The notes beneath the pieces are model-generated. The model was not told the origin of the DNA, made no database searches, and was given only the letters and a program-made list of their open reading frames with translations. This document shows, in pieces, positions 7,649-16,027 of a stretch of DNA of 36,412 bases (positions are counted from its first letter, which is position 1; every line of letters begins with the position of its first letter). Source of the stretch: Frankia sp. AgB32 (GTDB taxonomy: Bacteria > Actinomycetota > Actinomycetes > Frankiales > Frankiaceae); NCBI RefSeq assembly GCF_023243045.1, contig NZ_JALKFX010000046.1, forward strand, positions 15,477 to 51,888. The letters are read 5' to 3'. A program made the translations under genes and the position numbers.

Positions 7649-8809
7649 TTAGTGGAACGGCTGCAGGCTGTTGGCGACGATCCACATGGAGAAGTACTGG
7701 CTCTGCGCGCCGTAGGCCATGCCGAGGGCGACCTTGGCGCCGTCGACCTGGTGCTCGCCCGCGCCGCCCCGTACCTGGTTCGCCGCCTCGGCGAAACGCA
7801 GCAGGCCGGAGGCGCCGATGGGGTTGGTCGACAGCACGCCGCCGGAGGGGTTGATGGGAAGGCGCCCGCCGATCTCGGTGTCGCCCTTGTCGACCAGCTG
7901 CCAGCCCTCGCCCTCGTCCGCGAGCGCGTGGGCCTCCAGCCAGATCGGTTCGTGCCAGGAGAACGGCACGTAGAGCTCGGCCACGTCGATCTGCTCACGG
8001 GGGTTCGTGATGCCGGCTTCCTGATAGACGTCGTCCGCGCACTGCAGGCAGGCACGGGGTCGGACGGGATCCCGGCCGGGGAACCCGCCCGCCTCGCTGC
8101 GGGAGGACATGCCGAGGATCCACGCCGGCGGACGGTTGTCGGCCGCCGCGGCCCGGGCGCCCTCCTCGTCGGTGATGACGACCGCGCAGGCTCCGTCGGA
8201 GGACGGGCAGGACTCCAGGTACCGGATCGGATCCCACATCATGGGCGAGTCCCGTACCTTCTCGATCGAGATGTCCTCGATCCTGAGGTGGGCGTAGGGG
8301 TTCTTCAGCGCGTTGAGGCGATCCTTGACCGCGACCGTCCACCCGATGTGCTCCGGTGCGCCGCTGCGGTGGATGTAGGCGCGGACGAAGGGGGCGAAGG
8401 AGCCACCGGCGCCGAGGGAGGCGCCCCGCCCGGAGCCGAGGGCGAACTGGGCGTTGCCCTCGGACTGCTTCTCGAAGGCGACCGCGAGCACGGTGCGGTG
8501 TTTGCCGGCCCGCACGTGCGAGGCCGCGACCAGCCCGGTGGTCCCCCCCACCGAGCCGGCGGTGTGGACCCGGAACATGGGCTTGCCCACGGCGCCGAGC
8601 GCGTCCGAGAGGTAGAGCTCGGGCTTCATCACGCCTTCGAACAGGTCCGGCGCCTTGCCGAGGACGACGGCGTCGATGTCGGCCATCGTCATCCGGGCGT
8701 CGTCGAGGGCCCGGAAGACCGCCTCCCGCACGAGGCCGCCGAACGACACGTCGCGCCGTCGCGACTTGTGATGGGTCTGGCCGACGCCGACCACCGCGCA
8801 GGGAATCAT
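7649..8809 (-). CDS. Thiolase-like protein (lipid-transfer/acetyl-CoA acetyltransferase clade), nucleophile Cys absent
   Basis: 386-residue thiolase-fold protein. The N-terminal strand AVVGVGQTHH and the C-terminal NPSGG...GASGLLRFAEAANQVRG are family hallmarks. The segment that normally carries the nucleophilic Cys reads HTAGSVGGTTG with no cysteine, and the GHP motif near the C-terminus reads TNPIGASG, so the usual His is also missing. It is therefore unlikely to be a biosynthetic or degradative thiolase. Cysteine-independent relatives include the aldol-lyase Ltp2, which works with a DUF35 partner in steroid side-chain removal, and a DUF35 gene lies two genes upstream. Start ATG 8809 overlaps the preceding stop by 4 nt (ATGA), implying obligate partnership with the second thiolase-like protein. 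Confidence 0.82.
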   Translation of the reverse strand: MIPCAVVGVGQTHHKSRRRDVSFGGLVREAVFRALDDARMTMADIDAVVLGKAPDLFEGVMKPELYLSDALGAVGKPMFRVHTAGSVGGTTGLVAASHVRAGKHRTVLAVAFEKQSEGNAQFALGSGRGASLGAGGSFAPFVRAYIHRSGAPEHIGWTVAVKDRLNALKNPYAHLRIEDISIEKVRDSPMMWDPIRYLESCPSSDGACAVVITDEEGARAAAADNRPPAWILGMSSRSEAGGFPGRDPVRPRACLQCADDVYQEAGITNPREQIDVAELYVPFSWHEPIWLEAHALADEGEGWQLVDKGDTEIGGRLPINPSGGVLSTNPIGASGLLRFAEAANQVRGGAGEHQVDGAKVALGMAYGAQSQYFSMWIVANSLQPFH

Positions 8810-9861
8810 GACCGGCCCTCCAGCACACAGATGAGGTTTTGCTGCAGGCACGGCCCGCTCGTCGCGTGGCCCAGCGCCCGGGTACCCCCTGCGAAGACGT
8901 GATCGGCCGCGTAGCCGATCCGCGCCAGCCCGGTGGCCATGATCGGATTGGCCCGCAGGGCACCCCCCGACGGGTTGACGCTCACGTCGTCGCCGAGGTC
9001 CAGCACGTGCCGCAGCAGCAGCTCCTCGTGCGTGAACGAGGCCTGCAGCTCGGCGACCTCGACCCCACGGTCGTCGAGTCCCGCCTCCCGGGCCGCGATC
9101 CGGGTGGACGGCGAGTCGTCGAGGCGGCGCAACGCCGGGTTGTGGCACTCCGTCCGGTGGTCGAAACCGGTGATGTAGGCGGGGCGTTCGACGAGCTGGC
9201 GGGCCCGGTCGCCGGTCGCCAGGACCATGGCGACGGCGCCGTCGGTGATGGGCGGCAGGTCGTGGCGGCGCAACGGCTCGCGGACGTACTCACCGGCGAG
9301 CAGCTCGTCGACGGTGCCCTTCCCCCGGCTGCGGATCGAGACCTCGGCCATGGCTCGTTCGTCGGCGAGGCCGGCGGCGATCACCGCTCGGGCCTGCAAC
9401 GCGGCGAACGTGACCAGGTCGGCTCCCAGCGGGGCGAGCACATAGGGGTCCATCTCCATCGGGTAGATCAGCGAAGGGTCGCCGGTGGAGGAGCGACCCG
9501 ACCCGGTCACGACCGCGATCTCGATGTCGCCCTCGTGCAGCCGAAGCCACGCCTCGTAGAGCGCCCAGGCGCCGTCCATCTCGACGTGCGAGTCGCGCTT
9601 GGGGGGCCAGGCGCCGATCGCGTCGAGGTTGGCGACGAACGAGAACGCCTGCCCGGTGATGTAGTCGCACGACCCGAGACAGGTGAAGTCGACGTCGGCC
9701 CGGGTGAGGCCCAGCGGGGTGAGCGCGTCGGTGATGGCGCTCATCAGCATCTGGGTCTCGTTCTGGTCGGTGCGCCGCTCGATCGCGGCCTGCGCCCACC
9801 CGATGACAGCGATGTCCGTGCTCGTCCTGGGCTGGCTGGTACTGGTACTGGTAGCGGTCAT
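8806..9861 (-). CDS. Second thiolase-like protein, partner subunit
   Basis: 351-residue thiolase-fold protein beginning TDIAVIGWAQAAIERR after a Ser/Thr-rich tail. It keeps the fold landmarks DGAVAMVLATGD and VNPSGGALRANPIMATGLARIG but has no nucleophilic cysteine in the HVEMDGAWALYEAW segment and Asn in place of the GHP histidine. Start ATG 9861 shares one base with the DUF35 stop (TGATG). An in-frame start 20 codons earlier would lie inside that gene. DUF35, thiolase-like and thiolase-like genes in an overlapping row are expected to make a stable complex. In known steroid pathways this class of complex performs retro-aldol cleavage of a CoA thioester. That role is inference here. Confidence 0.8.
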   Translation of the reverse strand: MTATSTSTSQPRTSTDIAVIGWAQAAIERRTDQNETQMLMSAITDALTPLGLTRADVDFTCLGSCDYITGQAFSFVANLDAIGAWPPKRDSHVEMDGAWALYEAWLRLHEGDIEIAVVTGSGRSSTGDPSLIYPMEMDPYVLAPLGADLVTFAALQARAVIAAGLADERAMAEVSIRSRGKGTVDELLAGEYVREPLRRHDLPPITDGAVAMVLATGDRARQLVERPAYITGFDHRTECHNPALRRLDDSPSTRIAAREAGLDDRGVEVAELQASFTHEELLLRHVLDLGDDVSVNPSGGALRANPIMATGLARIGYAADHVFAGGTRALGHATSGPCLQQNLICVLEGRS

Positions 9862-10850
9862 CAGTAGATCCGATTCACGAGGTCGGGGTCGTGCGCGTCC
9901 GGCTCTCCGCTGGGCGTCCAACCGAGCAGGCTGCCCATCGGGCGGCCGATGCCGCTGAAGGTGTCGACCGGTGCGTCCGCGGGCGCCCAGACGGCGGTGA
10001 CCCGGACGCCCACGTGGATGTCGTGCACCGGAAGGTCGATGACGGGCTGGTAGGTGAGAACCACCTCGGTGTCATCGAGCAGGACGAACACCCGCGCGAA
10101 CGGCTCGGTCTCGGTCTGCCCCGGATAGCGCACGGGCTCGACCACGATGAAGTTCGTCAGGGTACCCGTGGTCGGGAGGTCGACCTCCGCGTCCGGGCCG
10201 AGCTCCAGGGCGTCGACCGGGCAGTAGGGCCGGTCGCCGCCCACGTACACCCGCTCGCAGGTCGGGCAGCGCAGCCCGACGAGGCGCCGCTCCCGGGTCG
10301 CCGCGACGGCACGATCGGCCATCTCCGGGACCGGCGTGCTGTAGGTGACCGCGGCCGTGTAGTCCATCAGCTCGACCGGCTGACCCGGCGCACCGGCGTC
10401 GGGGCCGTCGACCTGGGCGTCCTCGCCGGGGACGAAGCACGCGATGTCGGTGATGTGGCCGACCCGGCGGCCGCGCCAGCGAGGCGCCACCCGCATGCCC
10501 GCGCGGACCGCGGCGGGCGACCCGGTGTCCACCGCGTGCAGCAGCGGGACGGACGCGCCGTCCAGGCGGATGAAGGCGAACGCGAAGGGACGGTCGAGCG
10601 GATGCGCCTCGGTCGGTTCCGGTACCCAGGTCCATGCCTCGACGGTGCCGGCCGGACCGACCTCCACCAGCTCGGCGGCCAGTTCGGCGCCGGACACGGG
10701 ATCCCATTCCATCGGCGGTACCAGCACGCCCGAGCCGCTGCGCACGCCGAGAATGCGCTTGTCCGCGAGCGCCGTCATGAACGCGCCCGTCACCGGCCCC
10801 AGCGACCGCTTGTACGGGAAGGTGATGGTGCTTTCGACAAACCTGGTCAT
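9861..10850 (-). CDS. Tandem DUF35/OB-fold protein, one zinc ribbon degenerate
   Basis: 329 residues, about twice the length of a single DUF35 (ChsH2-like) protein, and built of two copies. The C-terminal copy has a rubredoxin-like zinc ribbon (LRCPTC, C195 and C198; YCP, C210; Asp213 where the fourth Cys is usual) followed by an OB-fold (TGTLTNFIVVEPVRYPGQ). The N-terminal copy keeps the spacing (ILGVRSGSGVLVPPMEWDPVSG) but every zinc ligand is replaced, so that ribbon cannot hold zinc. DUF35 proteins act as acyl-CoA-binding partners of thiolase-like enzymes. The overlap with the two thiolase-like genes fits that role. Start ATG 10850 has GAGAGG about 8 nt upstream. Fifty-eight bp separate it from the alcohol dehydrogenase gene. 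Confidence 0.82.
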   Translation of the reverse strand: MTRFVESTITFPYKRSLGPVTGAFMTALADKRILGVRSGSGVLVPPMEWDPVSGAELAAELVEVGPAGTVEAWTWVPEPTEAHPLDRPFAFAFIRLDGASVPLLHAVDTGSPAAVRAGMRVAPRWRGRRVGHITDIACFVPGEDAQVDGPDAGAPGQPVELMDYTAAVTYSTPVPEMADRAVAATRERRLVGLRCPTCERVYVGGDRPYCPVDALELGPDAEVDLPTTGTLTNFIVVEPVRYPGQTETEPFARVFVLLDDTEVVLTYQPVIDLPVHDIHVGVRVTAVWAPADAPVDTFSGIGRPMGSLLGWTPSGEPDAHDPDLVNRIY

Positions 10851-10908
10851 GGAACCTCTCAACAATGTGGCGGCGCGAACGACGTAATCTCTGGTCGTCG
10901 CGGCCCGT

Positions 10909-12027
10909 TCAGTCCTGGAAGGTGACGACGCCCCGGAGAATGGTGCCGGCGGCCTGATCGACATATCCCTCGTTGACCTGGTCGAGCGTGTACGTCCGCG
11001 TGACCATCTCGTCCAGCTTGAGTCGGCCGCGCCGGTACAGGTCGAGGAGGAAGGGAATGCGCTCGCGCGGACTGGCACCGCCGTAGATCGAGCCGACGAG
11101 CGTCTTGCTCATCATCGCGAACGTGAACGCGTTGAGCTTGACGTCGATCTCGGTCAACGGCGCGACGCCGGTCAGGCAGCACACGCCGCCCTTGCGGGTC
11201 AGCTTCAGCCCGGGCTCGATCATCCAGCCGTGCAGCACCGAGGGCGAGAGGATCACGCGGTCGGCCATCACGCCTCGGGTGATCTCGGCGACGGCCGGCA
11301 GCGCCTCGTCCATCGACGCGAAGGTGTCCGTCGCGCCGAAGATCTTCGAGGCTTCGCGGCGGCTCTCCAACGGGTCGACCGCGAGGACGCGCGACGCGCC
11401 GGCGATGCTCGCCCCCTGCACGGCGGACACGCCGATGCCGCCGACGCCGACGACCACCACGACGTCGCCCGGGCGGGTTCCCGCCCGGTCGACGGCGGAG
11501 CCGTAGCCCGTCGCCACCCCGCAGGAGACAAGGGCGACCGCGTGCCACGGGATGTCGGGGTCGACCTTGACGACCGACTGCTCGGAGAGCAGCTGCTTCT
11601 CGCTGAACGCACCGAGCTGGCTGAACCGCGCGAGCGGCGTGTCACCGATGCGGTGGGCGATCCGGTTGTTGGCCATCATCCCGACGTTGAAGAGCTTCGC
11701 GCCCTCGTCGCACAGGTAGGACATTCCCCGCGCGCACCACGTGCAGCGGCCGCACGCGGGTACGAACGAGAGCGCCACGTGGTCTCCCGGCGCGACACTG
11801 GTGACGCCGGCACCCACCTCGATGACCTCGCCGGCGCCCTCGTGACCGCCGACTAAGGGGAAGTGCGGTACGGGCATGTCACCGGTACGCACATGCTCGT
11901 CGGAATGACACATTCCGCAGGCCTTCATGTCGACGAGGACCTCGCCCGGCCCGGGGGCGTCGACGTCGACCTCCTCCACCTTCCAGTCCTGGCCTGGTTC
12001 CCACATCACGGCGGCGCGTGTCTTCAT
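10909..12027 (-). CDS. Zn-dependent alcohol dehydrogenase (NDMA-dependent type)
   Basis: 372-residue medium-chain dehydrogenase/reductase. Catalytic zinc ligands are C37 (ACGMCHSDEH) and H62-E63 (GGHEGAGEV). The structural zinc site is complete: C92, C95, C98, C106. The nucleotide-binding glycines lie in VVVVGVGGIG. The overall style matches actinobacterial NDMA-dependent alcohol dehydrogenases, which hold NAD(H) tightly and oxidise primary alcohols. The start ATG 12027 has GAGGAG 13 nt upstream. It lies 63 bp after the aldehyde dehydrogenase gene, so the two would convert a primary alcohol, for instance a P450 product, to the acid that the CoA ligases activate. This pathway order is inference. 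Confidence 0.88.
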   Translation of the reverse strand: MKTRAAVMWEPGQDWKVEEVDVDAPGPGEVLVDMKACGMCHSDEHVRTGDMPVPHFPLVGGHEGAGEVIEVGAGVTSVAPGDHVALSFVPACGRCTWCARGMSYLCDEGAKLFNVGMMANNRIAHRIGDTPLARFSQLGAFSEKQLLSEQSVVKVDPDIPWHAVALVSCGVATGYGSAVDRAGTRPGDVVVVVGVGGIGVSAVQGASIAGASRVLAVDPLESRREASKIFGATDTFASMDEALPAVAEITRGVMADRVILSPSVLHGWMIEPGLKLTRKGGVCCLTGVAPLTEIDVKLNAFTFAMMSKTLVGSIYGGASPRERIPFLLDLYRRGRLKLDEMVTRTYTLDQVNEGYVDQAAGTILRGVVTFQD

Positions 12028-12090
12028 GGAAGCTCGTTACTCCTCTGCGAAACGGAAGGCGGGACCGCATGGCGGTCCGGCTGTCCGAGG

Positions 12091-13536
12091 TCACCGGGCG
12101 GGGGGAATGATGGTCTGGGTCTCGAGGTACGCGTCCAGACCTTCGCGGCCGAGTTCGCGGCCGAGCCCGGACTGCTTGAAGCCGCCGAAGGGGTTCAGCA
12201 GGTCGATCACCGCGCCGGAGTTGACCGCGACCGAGCCGGTACGGATGCGCTTCGCCACCGCGGTTCCGCGCTCGGCGTCGCCGGTCCAGACCGAGCCGGA
12301 AAGCCCGTAAGGCGAGTCGTTGGCGATGCGAACGGCCTCGTCCTCACTGTCATAGGGCAGCACCGACAGCACCGGGCCGAAGACCTCCTCCTGCGCGATG
12401 CGCATCCGGTTGTCGACGTCGGCGAACAGGGTCGGCTCGACGTACCAGCCGCGCGGGAGGTCGGTGGGACGGCCGCCGCCGCAGACCAGTCGGGCGCCCT
12501 CGCTGACACCGGAGCCGATGAGTCCCTCCACCCGGGTGCGCTGGCGCTCGGCCACGAGCGGCCCGACGACCGTCTCCGGGTCCGCGGGGTCGCCGACCTT
12601 GATGGCCTCGATCGCGCCGGCGAGTGCCTGCACCACCTCGTCGTGACGGCGCCGCGGCACGAGCAGGCGGGTCTGCGCGACGCACGCCTGCCCGCTGTTC
12701 ATGAACACCGCCGGCAGAAGCTGCGGGACGACCGTGGCGAGGTCGGCGTCCGCCAGCATGATCGAGGCCGACTTGCCGCCGAGCTCCAGCGTGCACCGTT
12801 TGAGGTGCTCGCCGCAGATGGCGCCGATCCGGCGGCCGACGGCGGTACTGCCGGTGAACGACACCTTGTCGACCCCGGGATGGCGGACCAGCGCCTCGCT
12901 CGCCGCGGCGCCGGCCGTGACCACACTCACGACACCGGGCGGCAGCCCGACCGCGTCGAGCACCTCCGCCAGCAGGTAGCCGGTGAGCGGCGACTCGGGC
13001 GCCGATTTCACAATCATGGTCGAGCCGGCGGCCAGACAGGCGCCGAGCTTCATCGAGATGATGAACAGCGGCACGTTCCACGGCGCGATGGCGGCGCTCA
13101 CCCCGACCGGATGCTTCACGACCCGGGACATCCCCAGCAGGCCCGGCCGCTCCTCCTCGAAGGGGTACGTGTCGAGCAGGCCCGCGAACCCGTCCAGGAC
13201 GAACGTGGACGCATAGGCGTTGCCCATGAGGGCGAACCCGTTGGGGGAGCCCATCTCCAGGGTCGCGGTGTCGGCGAACTCCTGCGCCCGGGCCTTGATG
13301 GCCGCGCTGATGGAGCGGATCACCTCGGCGCGGTCCTTCGGCGAGGTGTGGGGCCACGGGCCCTCGTCGAAGGCCCGGCGGGAGGCGGCGACAGCGCGAT
13401 CGACGTCGTCCTCGTCGGCCTCCGGCACCGTCGCCACCAGCTCCTCGGTGTGCGGGGAGAGGACATCGATCGTGCGAGAGCCGTGGGCGGACACCCACTC
13501 GCCGCCGATGTACAGGGTGTCCTTCGTGATGGTCAT
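12091..13536 (-). CDS. Aldehyde dehydrogenase (NAD(P)+-dependent)
   Basis: 481-residue ALDH-superfamily enzyme oxidising an aldehyde to the carboxylic acid. The key residues are present: N154 in APWNVP, E251 in TLELGGKS, nucleophile C285 in SGQACVAQTR, and the cofactor motif FTGSTAVGRR. ATG 13536 is chosen because a perfect GGAGGA lies 4-9 nt upstream. A longer frame to 13608 has no such site and a low-complexity N-terminus. It sits between the acyl-CoA ligase (49 bp) and the alcohol dehydrogenase (63 bp), forming an alcohol, aldehyde, acid, acyl-CoA module. Confidence 0.92.
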   Translation of the reverse strand: MTITKDTLYIGGEWVSAHGSRTIDVLSPHTEELVATVPEADEDDVDRAVAASRRAFDEGPWPHTSPKDRAEVIRSISAAIKARAQEFADTATLEMGSPNGFALMGNAYASTFVLDGFAGLLDTYPFEEERPGLLGMSRVVKHPVGVSAAIAPWNVPLFIISMKLGACLAAGSTMIVKSAPESPLTGYLLAEVLDAVGLPPGVVSVVTAGAAASEALVRHPGVDKVSFTGSTAVGRRIGAICGEHLKRCTLELGGKSASIMLADADLATVVPQLLPAVFMNSGQACVAQTRLLVPRRRHDEVVQALAGAIEAIKVGDPADPETVVGPLVAERQRTRVEGLIGSGVSEGARLVCGGGRPTDLPRGWYVEPTLFADVDNRMRIAQEEVFGPVLSVLPYDSEDEAVRIANDSPYGLSGSVWTGDAERGTAVAKRIRTGSVAVNSGAVIDLLNPFGGFKQSGLGRELGREGLDAYLETQTIIPPAR

Positions 13537-13585
13537 GCTTCCTCCTTCACCCGGCGGGTCCACGCCCGCGGGCCGCGGGTCGGCC

Positions 13586-15145
13586 TCAGTGGACGAGCCG
13601 TTCGGCACCGGCCCAGTAACGAGCGCGCAGTGCCTTCTTGTCTGGCTTGCCCAGGGGGCTGACCGGGATCGCGTCGACGACGTCGATGGACTTCGGCGCG
13701 TGGTGGGAGCCCTTGTGCTGGCGCACGAGGGCGATGAGCTCCGCGGTGTCCACGGTGTGGCCTGAGCGGACGACCACGACCGCCTTCACCGCCTCGCCCC
13801 ATTTCTCGTCGGGGACGCCGACGACGGCGACCGCCGCGATCGAGGGATGCCGGGAGATCACGTCTTCGATCTCGCGGGGAAACAGGTTGAAACCCCCCGA
13901 AACAATCATGTCCTTCTTGCGGTCGACAATCGTCAGGAATCCCTGCTCGTCCGCACGGCACACATCACCGGTGTGCAGCCATCCGCCGTCAAGGGCCTGC
14001 GCCGTCTCGGCCGGCTTGTTCCAGTACCCCCGCATCACCAGCGGGCCGCGTACGCACAGTTCACCGGGCTCGCCCTCGGCGACCTCATTGCCGGCGTCGT
14101 CGAGCAGGGCGACATGGGTCCAGGGTACGGGTCGACCGCAGGATGTCAGCCGCGCCAGGTCGTCGACGAGGTGTTCCTCCTTGCGCAGGACGCTGACGGT
14201 CATCGGAGCCTCGGTCTGCCCGAAGAACTGGACGAAGATCGACCCCAGCTTCTCGATCGCCTCCCGCAGGCGGGTCGGCGATATCGCCGACCCCCCGTAG
14301 TAGATCGACTGCAGGCTGGACAGGTCGGTCTGGGCGAACCGAGGATGATCAAGAAGTGCGTAGATCATCGAAGGGACGAGCATCACGGTCGTGATGCGAT
14401 GGCGTTCGATCGCCTCGAGCACGGCGCCGGCCTCGAACGTCGGCAACACGAACATCACCGCGCCCTGCAGCTGCAACGGCACGAAGATCGACGATCCGGC
14501 GTGGCTGAGCGGCGTGCACACGAGATGGCGGACCTCCTCGGGCCACTGCCACTCCGACACCATGATCTGCGCCATCGCGGCGCTGCTGCGGTAGGTGGCC
14601 ATCACGCCCTTGGGCTTGCCGGTGGTGCCGCCGGTGTAGGCGAGGGCCGAGATGTCCTCGCCGTCCACCTGGGGAGCCACGAGGCGCTGTGGCGTGAACG
14701 CCGCCGCGAGGCCGATCAGGTCCTCGCCGACAGGCGCCTCGCCGTACGAGAGCAACCGCAGACCGGGAAGGCGCCTGCCCAGCTCCTGAACGTGATCGGC
14801 GAAGCTCGGATCGAACAGCAGCGCCTCGATACCAGCGTCCTCGAGAACGTAGGCGTGGTCCTCGAGCGAACCGAGCGGATGTAACGCGGTGTTCCGGCAC
14901 CCGGACACCATCACCGCTCCCATGGAAAACAGCACCTCGACGCGGTTCTTCGACAGGGTCGCCACACCGGCACCCCGTTCCAGGCCGCGGGCCCGGAACG
15001 CCTGCACATAGCAACTGATCTTCTCGCGCACCTGCGCCGACGAAAGTGTGGCGTCGCCGATGTGCACCGCGGGTCGGTGACCGTTCCTCTCCAGCGCCCT
15101 GATCAGCAGATCAGGCAGAAACATAGGACGGTACAGGTCCTTCAT
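13586..15145 (-). CDS. Long-chain-type acyl-CoA ligase (AMP-binding)
   Basis: 519-residue ANL-superfamily ligase. The P-loop is YTGGTTGKPKGV. Further motifs are YYGGSAISP, FGQTEAPMTV, the hinge GWLHTGDVCRADEQGFLTIVDRKK and the C-terminal catalytic lysine in PLGKPDKKALR. All catalytic positions look intact. The start ATG 15145 has AGAGGA 11 nt upstream. A frame extension to 15178 lacks a better site. It is the second of two CoA ligases in the cluster. The pair probably act at different stages (parent acid and degradation intermediate) or on different substrates. Confidence 0.88.
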   Translation of the reverse strand: MKDLYRPMFLPDLLIRALERNGHRPAVHIGDATLSSAQVREKISCYVQAFRARGLERGAGVATLSKNRVEVLFSMGAVMVSGCRNTALHPLGSLEDHAYVLEDAGIEALLFDPSFADHVQELGRRLPGLRLLSYGEAPVGEDLIGLAAAFTPQRLVAPQVDGEDISALAYTGGTTGKPKGVMATYRSSAAMAQIMVSEWQWPEEVRHLVCTPLSHAGSSIFVPLQLQGAVMFVLPTFEAGAVLEAIERHRITTVMLVPSMIYALLDHPRFAQTDLSSLQSIYYGGSAISPTRLREAIEKLGSIFVQFFGQTEAPMTVSVLRKEEHLVDDLARLTSCGRPVPWTHVALLDDAGNEVAEGEPGELCVRGPLVMRGYWNKPAETAQALDGGWLHTGDVCRADEQGFLTIVDRKKDMIVSGGFNLFPREIEDVISRHPSIAAVAVVGVPDEKWGEAVKAVVVVRSGHTVDTAELIALVRQHKGSHHAPKSIDVVDAIPVSPLGKPDKKALRARYWAGAERLVH

Positions 15146-15184
15146 CGCTCGACATCCTCTCCGCGGTGACGCCACCAACGACTG

Positions 15185-15212
15185 TTTCGTCGATAACTTT
15201 CGCCTGACGAAA
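15185..15212. promoter_or_regulatory. Inverted repeat in the crotonase-ligase gap
   Basis: TTTCGTC (15185-15191) and GACGAAA (15206-15212) are perfect 7-bp arms around 14 nt, in the 72-bp gap between the crotonase stop and the ligase start. It could be an operator for an internal promoter or a weak attenuator hairpin. No T-run follows on the minus strand, so an operator is slightly more likely. Confidence 0.35.
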
Positions 15213-15217
15213 GGCTG

Positions 15218-16027
15218 TTATCTACGCCGGAAATTCGGAGTTCGCTTCTCGGCGAACGCCTTCGGGCCCTCCTTGGCGTCCTCGGACGCGAACACCGCCC
15301 GGCTTCGCTCCAGCTCGCGCGCGAATCCCTCGTCCTCGGTCAGGCCCGACGACTCCCGGATCGTCGCCAGGATCGCCTCGACGGCGAGCGGGCCGTTCGC
15401 GCAGATCTGATCGGCGATCTCACGCGCCACGGCGAGCGCGGCACCGTCGTCGACAACCCGCCCGATCAGCCCGATACGCTCGGCTTCCTCCGCCGAGATG
15501 TGCCGACCGGTCAGCAGGATCTCGGCCGCCTTGGTGTAGGAGATCTGCCGAGGAAGGCGCACCGGTGAACCCATGTTCGGGTACAGCGACCAGCGCGCCT
15601 CGGACAGACCGAAACGGGCGCCGCGGCCGGCGACCCGGATGTCCGTGCCGAGAAGGATCTCCGTTCCACCGGCGACGCAGACCCCCTCGACGGCCGAGAT
15701 GATCGGCTTCGACGGCCGGCCGATCTTCAGGAAGCCCCGTTCGACGTAGCGCGGGTCGACGATCCGCCGCCGGGCGAGGTCGTCGGCACCGTCGTCATCC
15801 GGGTCACCCGCCATGGCCCGCAGGTCGGCGCCCGCCGAGAAGTTCCCCTCGGCTCCCGTGATCACGATGCAGCGGATGTCGTCGTCCGCGGCGGCCTCGG
15901 CGCAGGCGTCGACGATGCGGGCGAGCATCGTGCTGGTGATGGCGTTCAGCCGCTTGGGACGGTTCAGGGTGAGTTGCAGGACCGCGCCGTCCCGCTCGAC
16001 CAGCAGGTGGGGCATGGCTGTCGTCAC
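15218..16027 (-). CDS. Enoyl-CoA hydratase/isomerase family protein (crotonase)
   Basis: 269-residue crotonase-fold protein, normal length. The oxyanion-hole segment NFSAGADLRAM and the helix GVCVAGGTEILLGTD carry the first catalytic Glu (GGTE). The second Glu position is filled in GLSEARWSLYP. It is therefore competent for hydration or isomerisation of an enoyl-CoA. The start is GTG at 16027, overlapping the P450 stop by 4 nt (GTGA). ATG 16015 is a weaker alternative. The tail ends in FRRR. As the gene directly coupled to the P450 it probably acts on the CoA thioesters made by the neighbouring ligases. Confidence 0.87.
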   Translation of the reverse strand: MTTAMPHLLVERDGAVLQLTLNRPKRLNAITSTMLARIVDACAEAAADDDIRCIVITGAEGNFSAGADLRAMAGDPDDDGADDLARRRIVDPRYVERGFLKIGRPSKPIISAVEGVCVAGGTEILLGTDIRVAGRGARFGLSEARWSLYPNMGSPVRLPRQISYTKAAEILLTGRHISAEEAERIGLIGRVVDDGAALAVAREIADQICANGPLAVEAILATIRESSGLTEDEGFARELERSRAVFASEDAKEGPKAFAEKRTPNFRRR

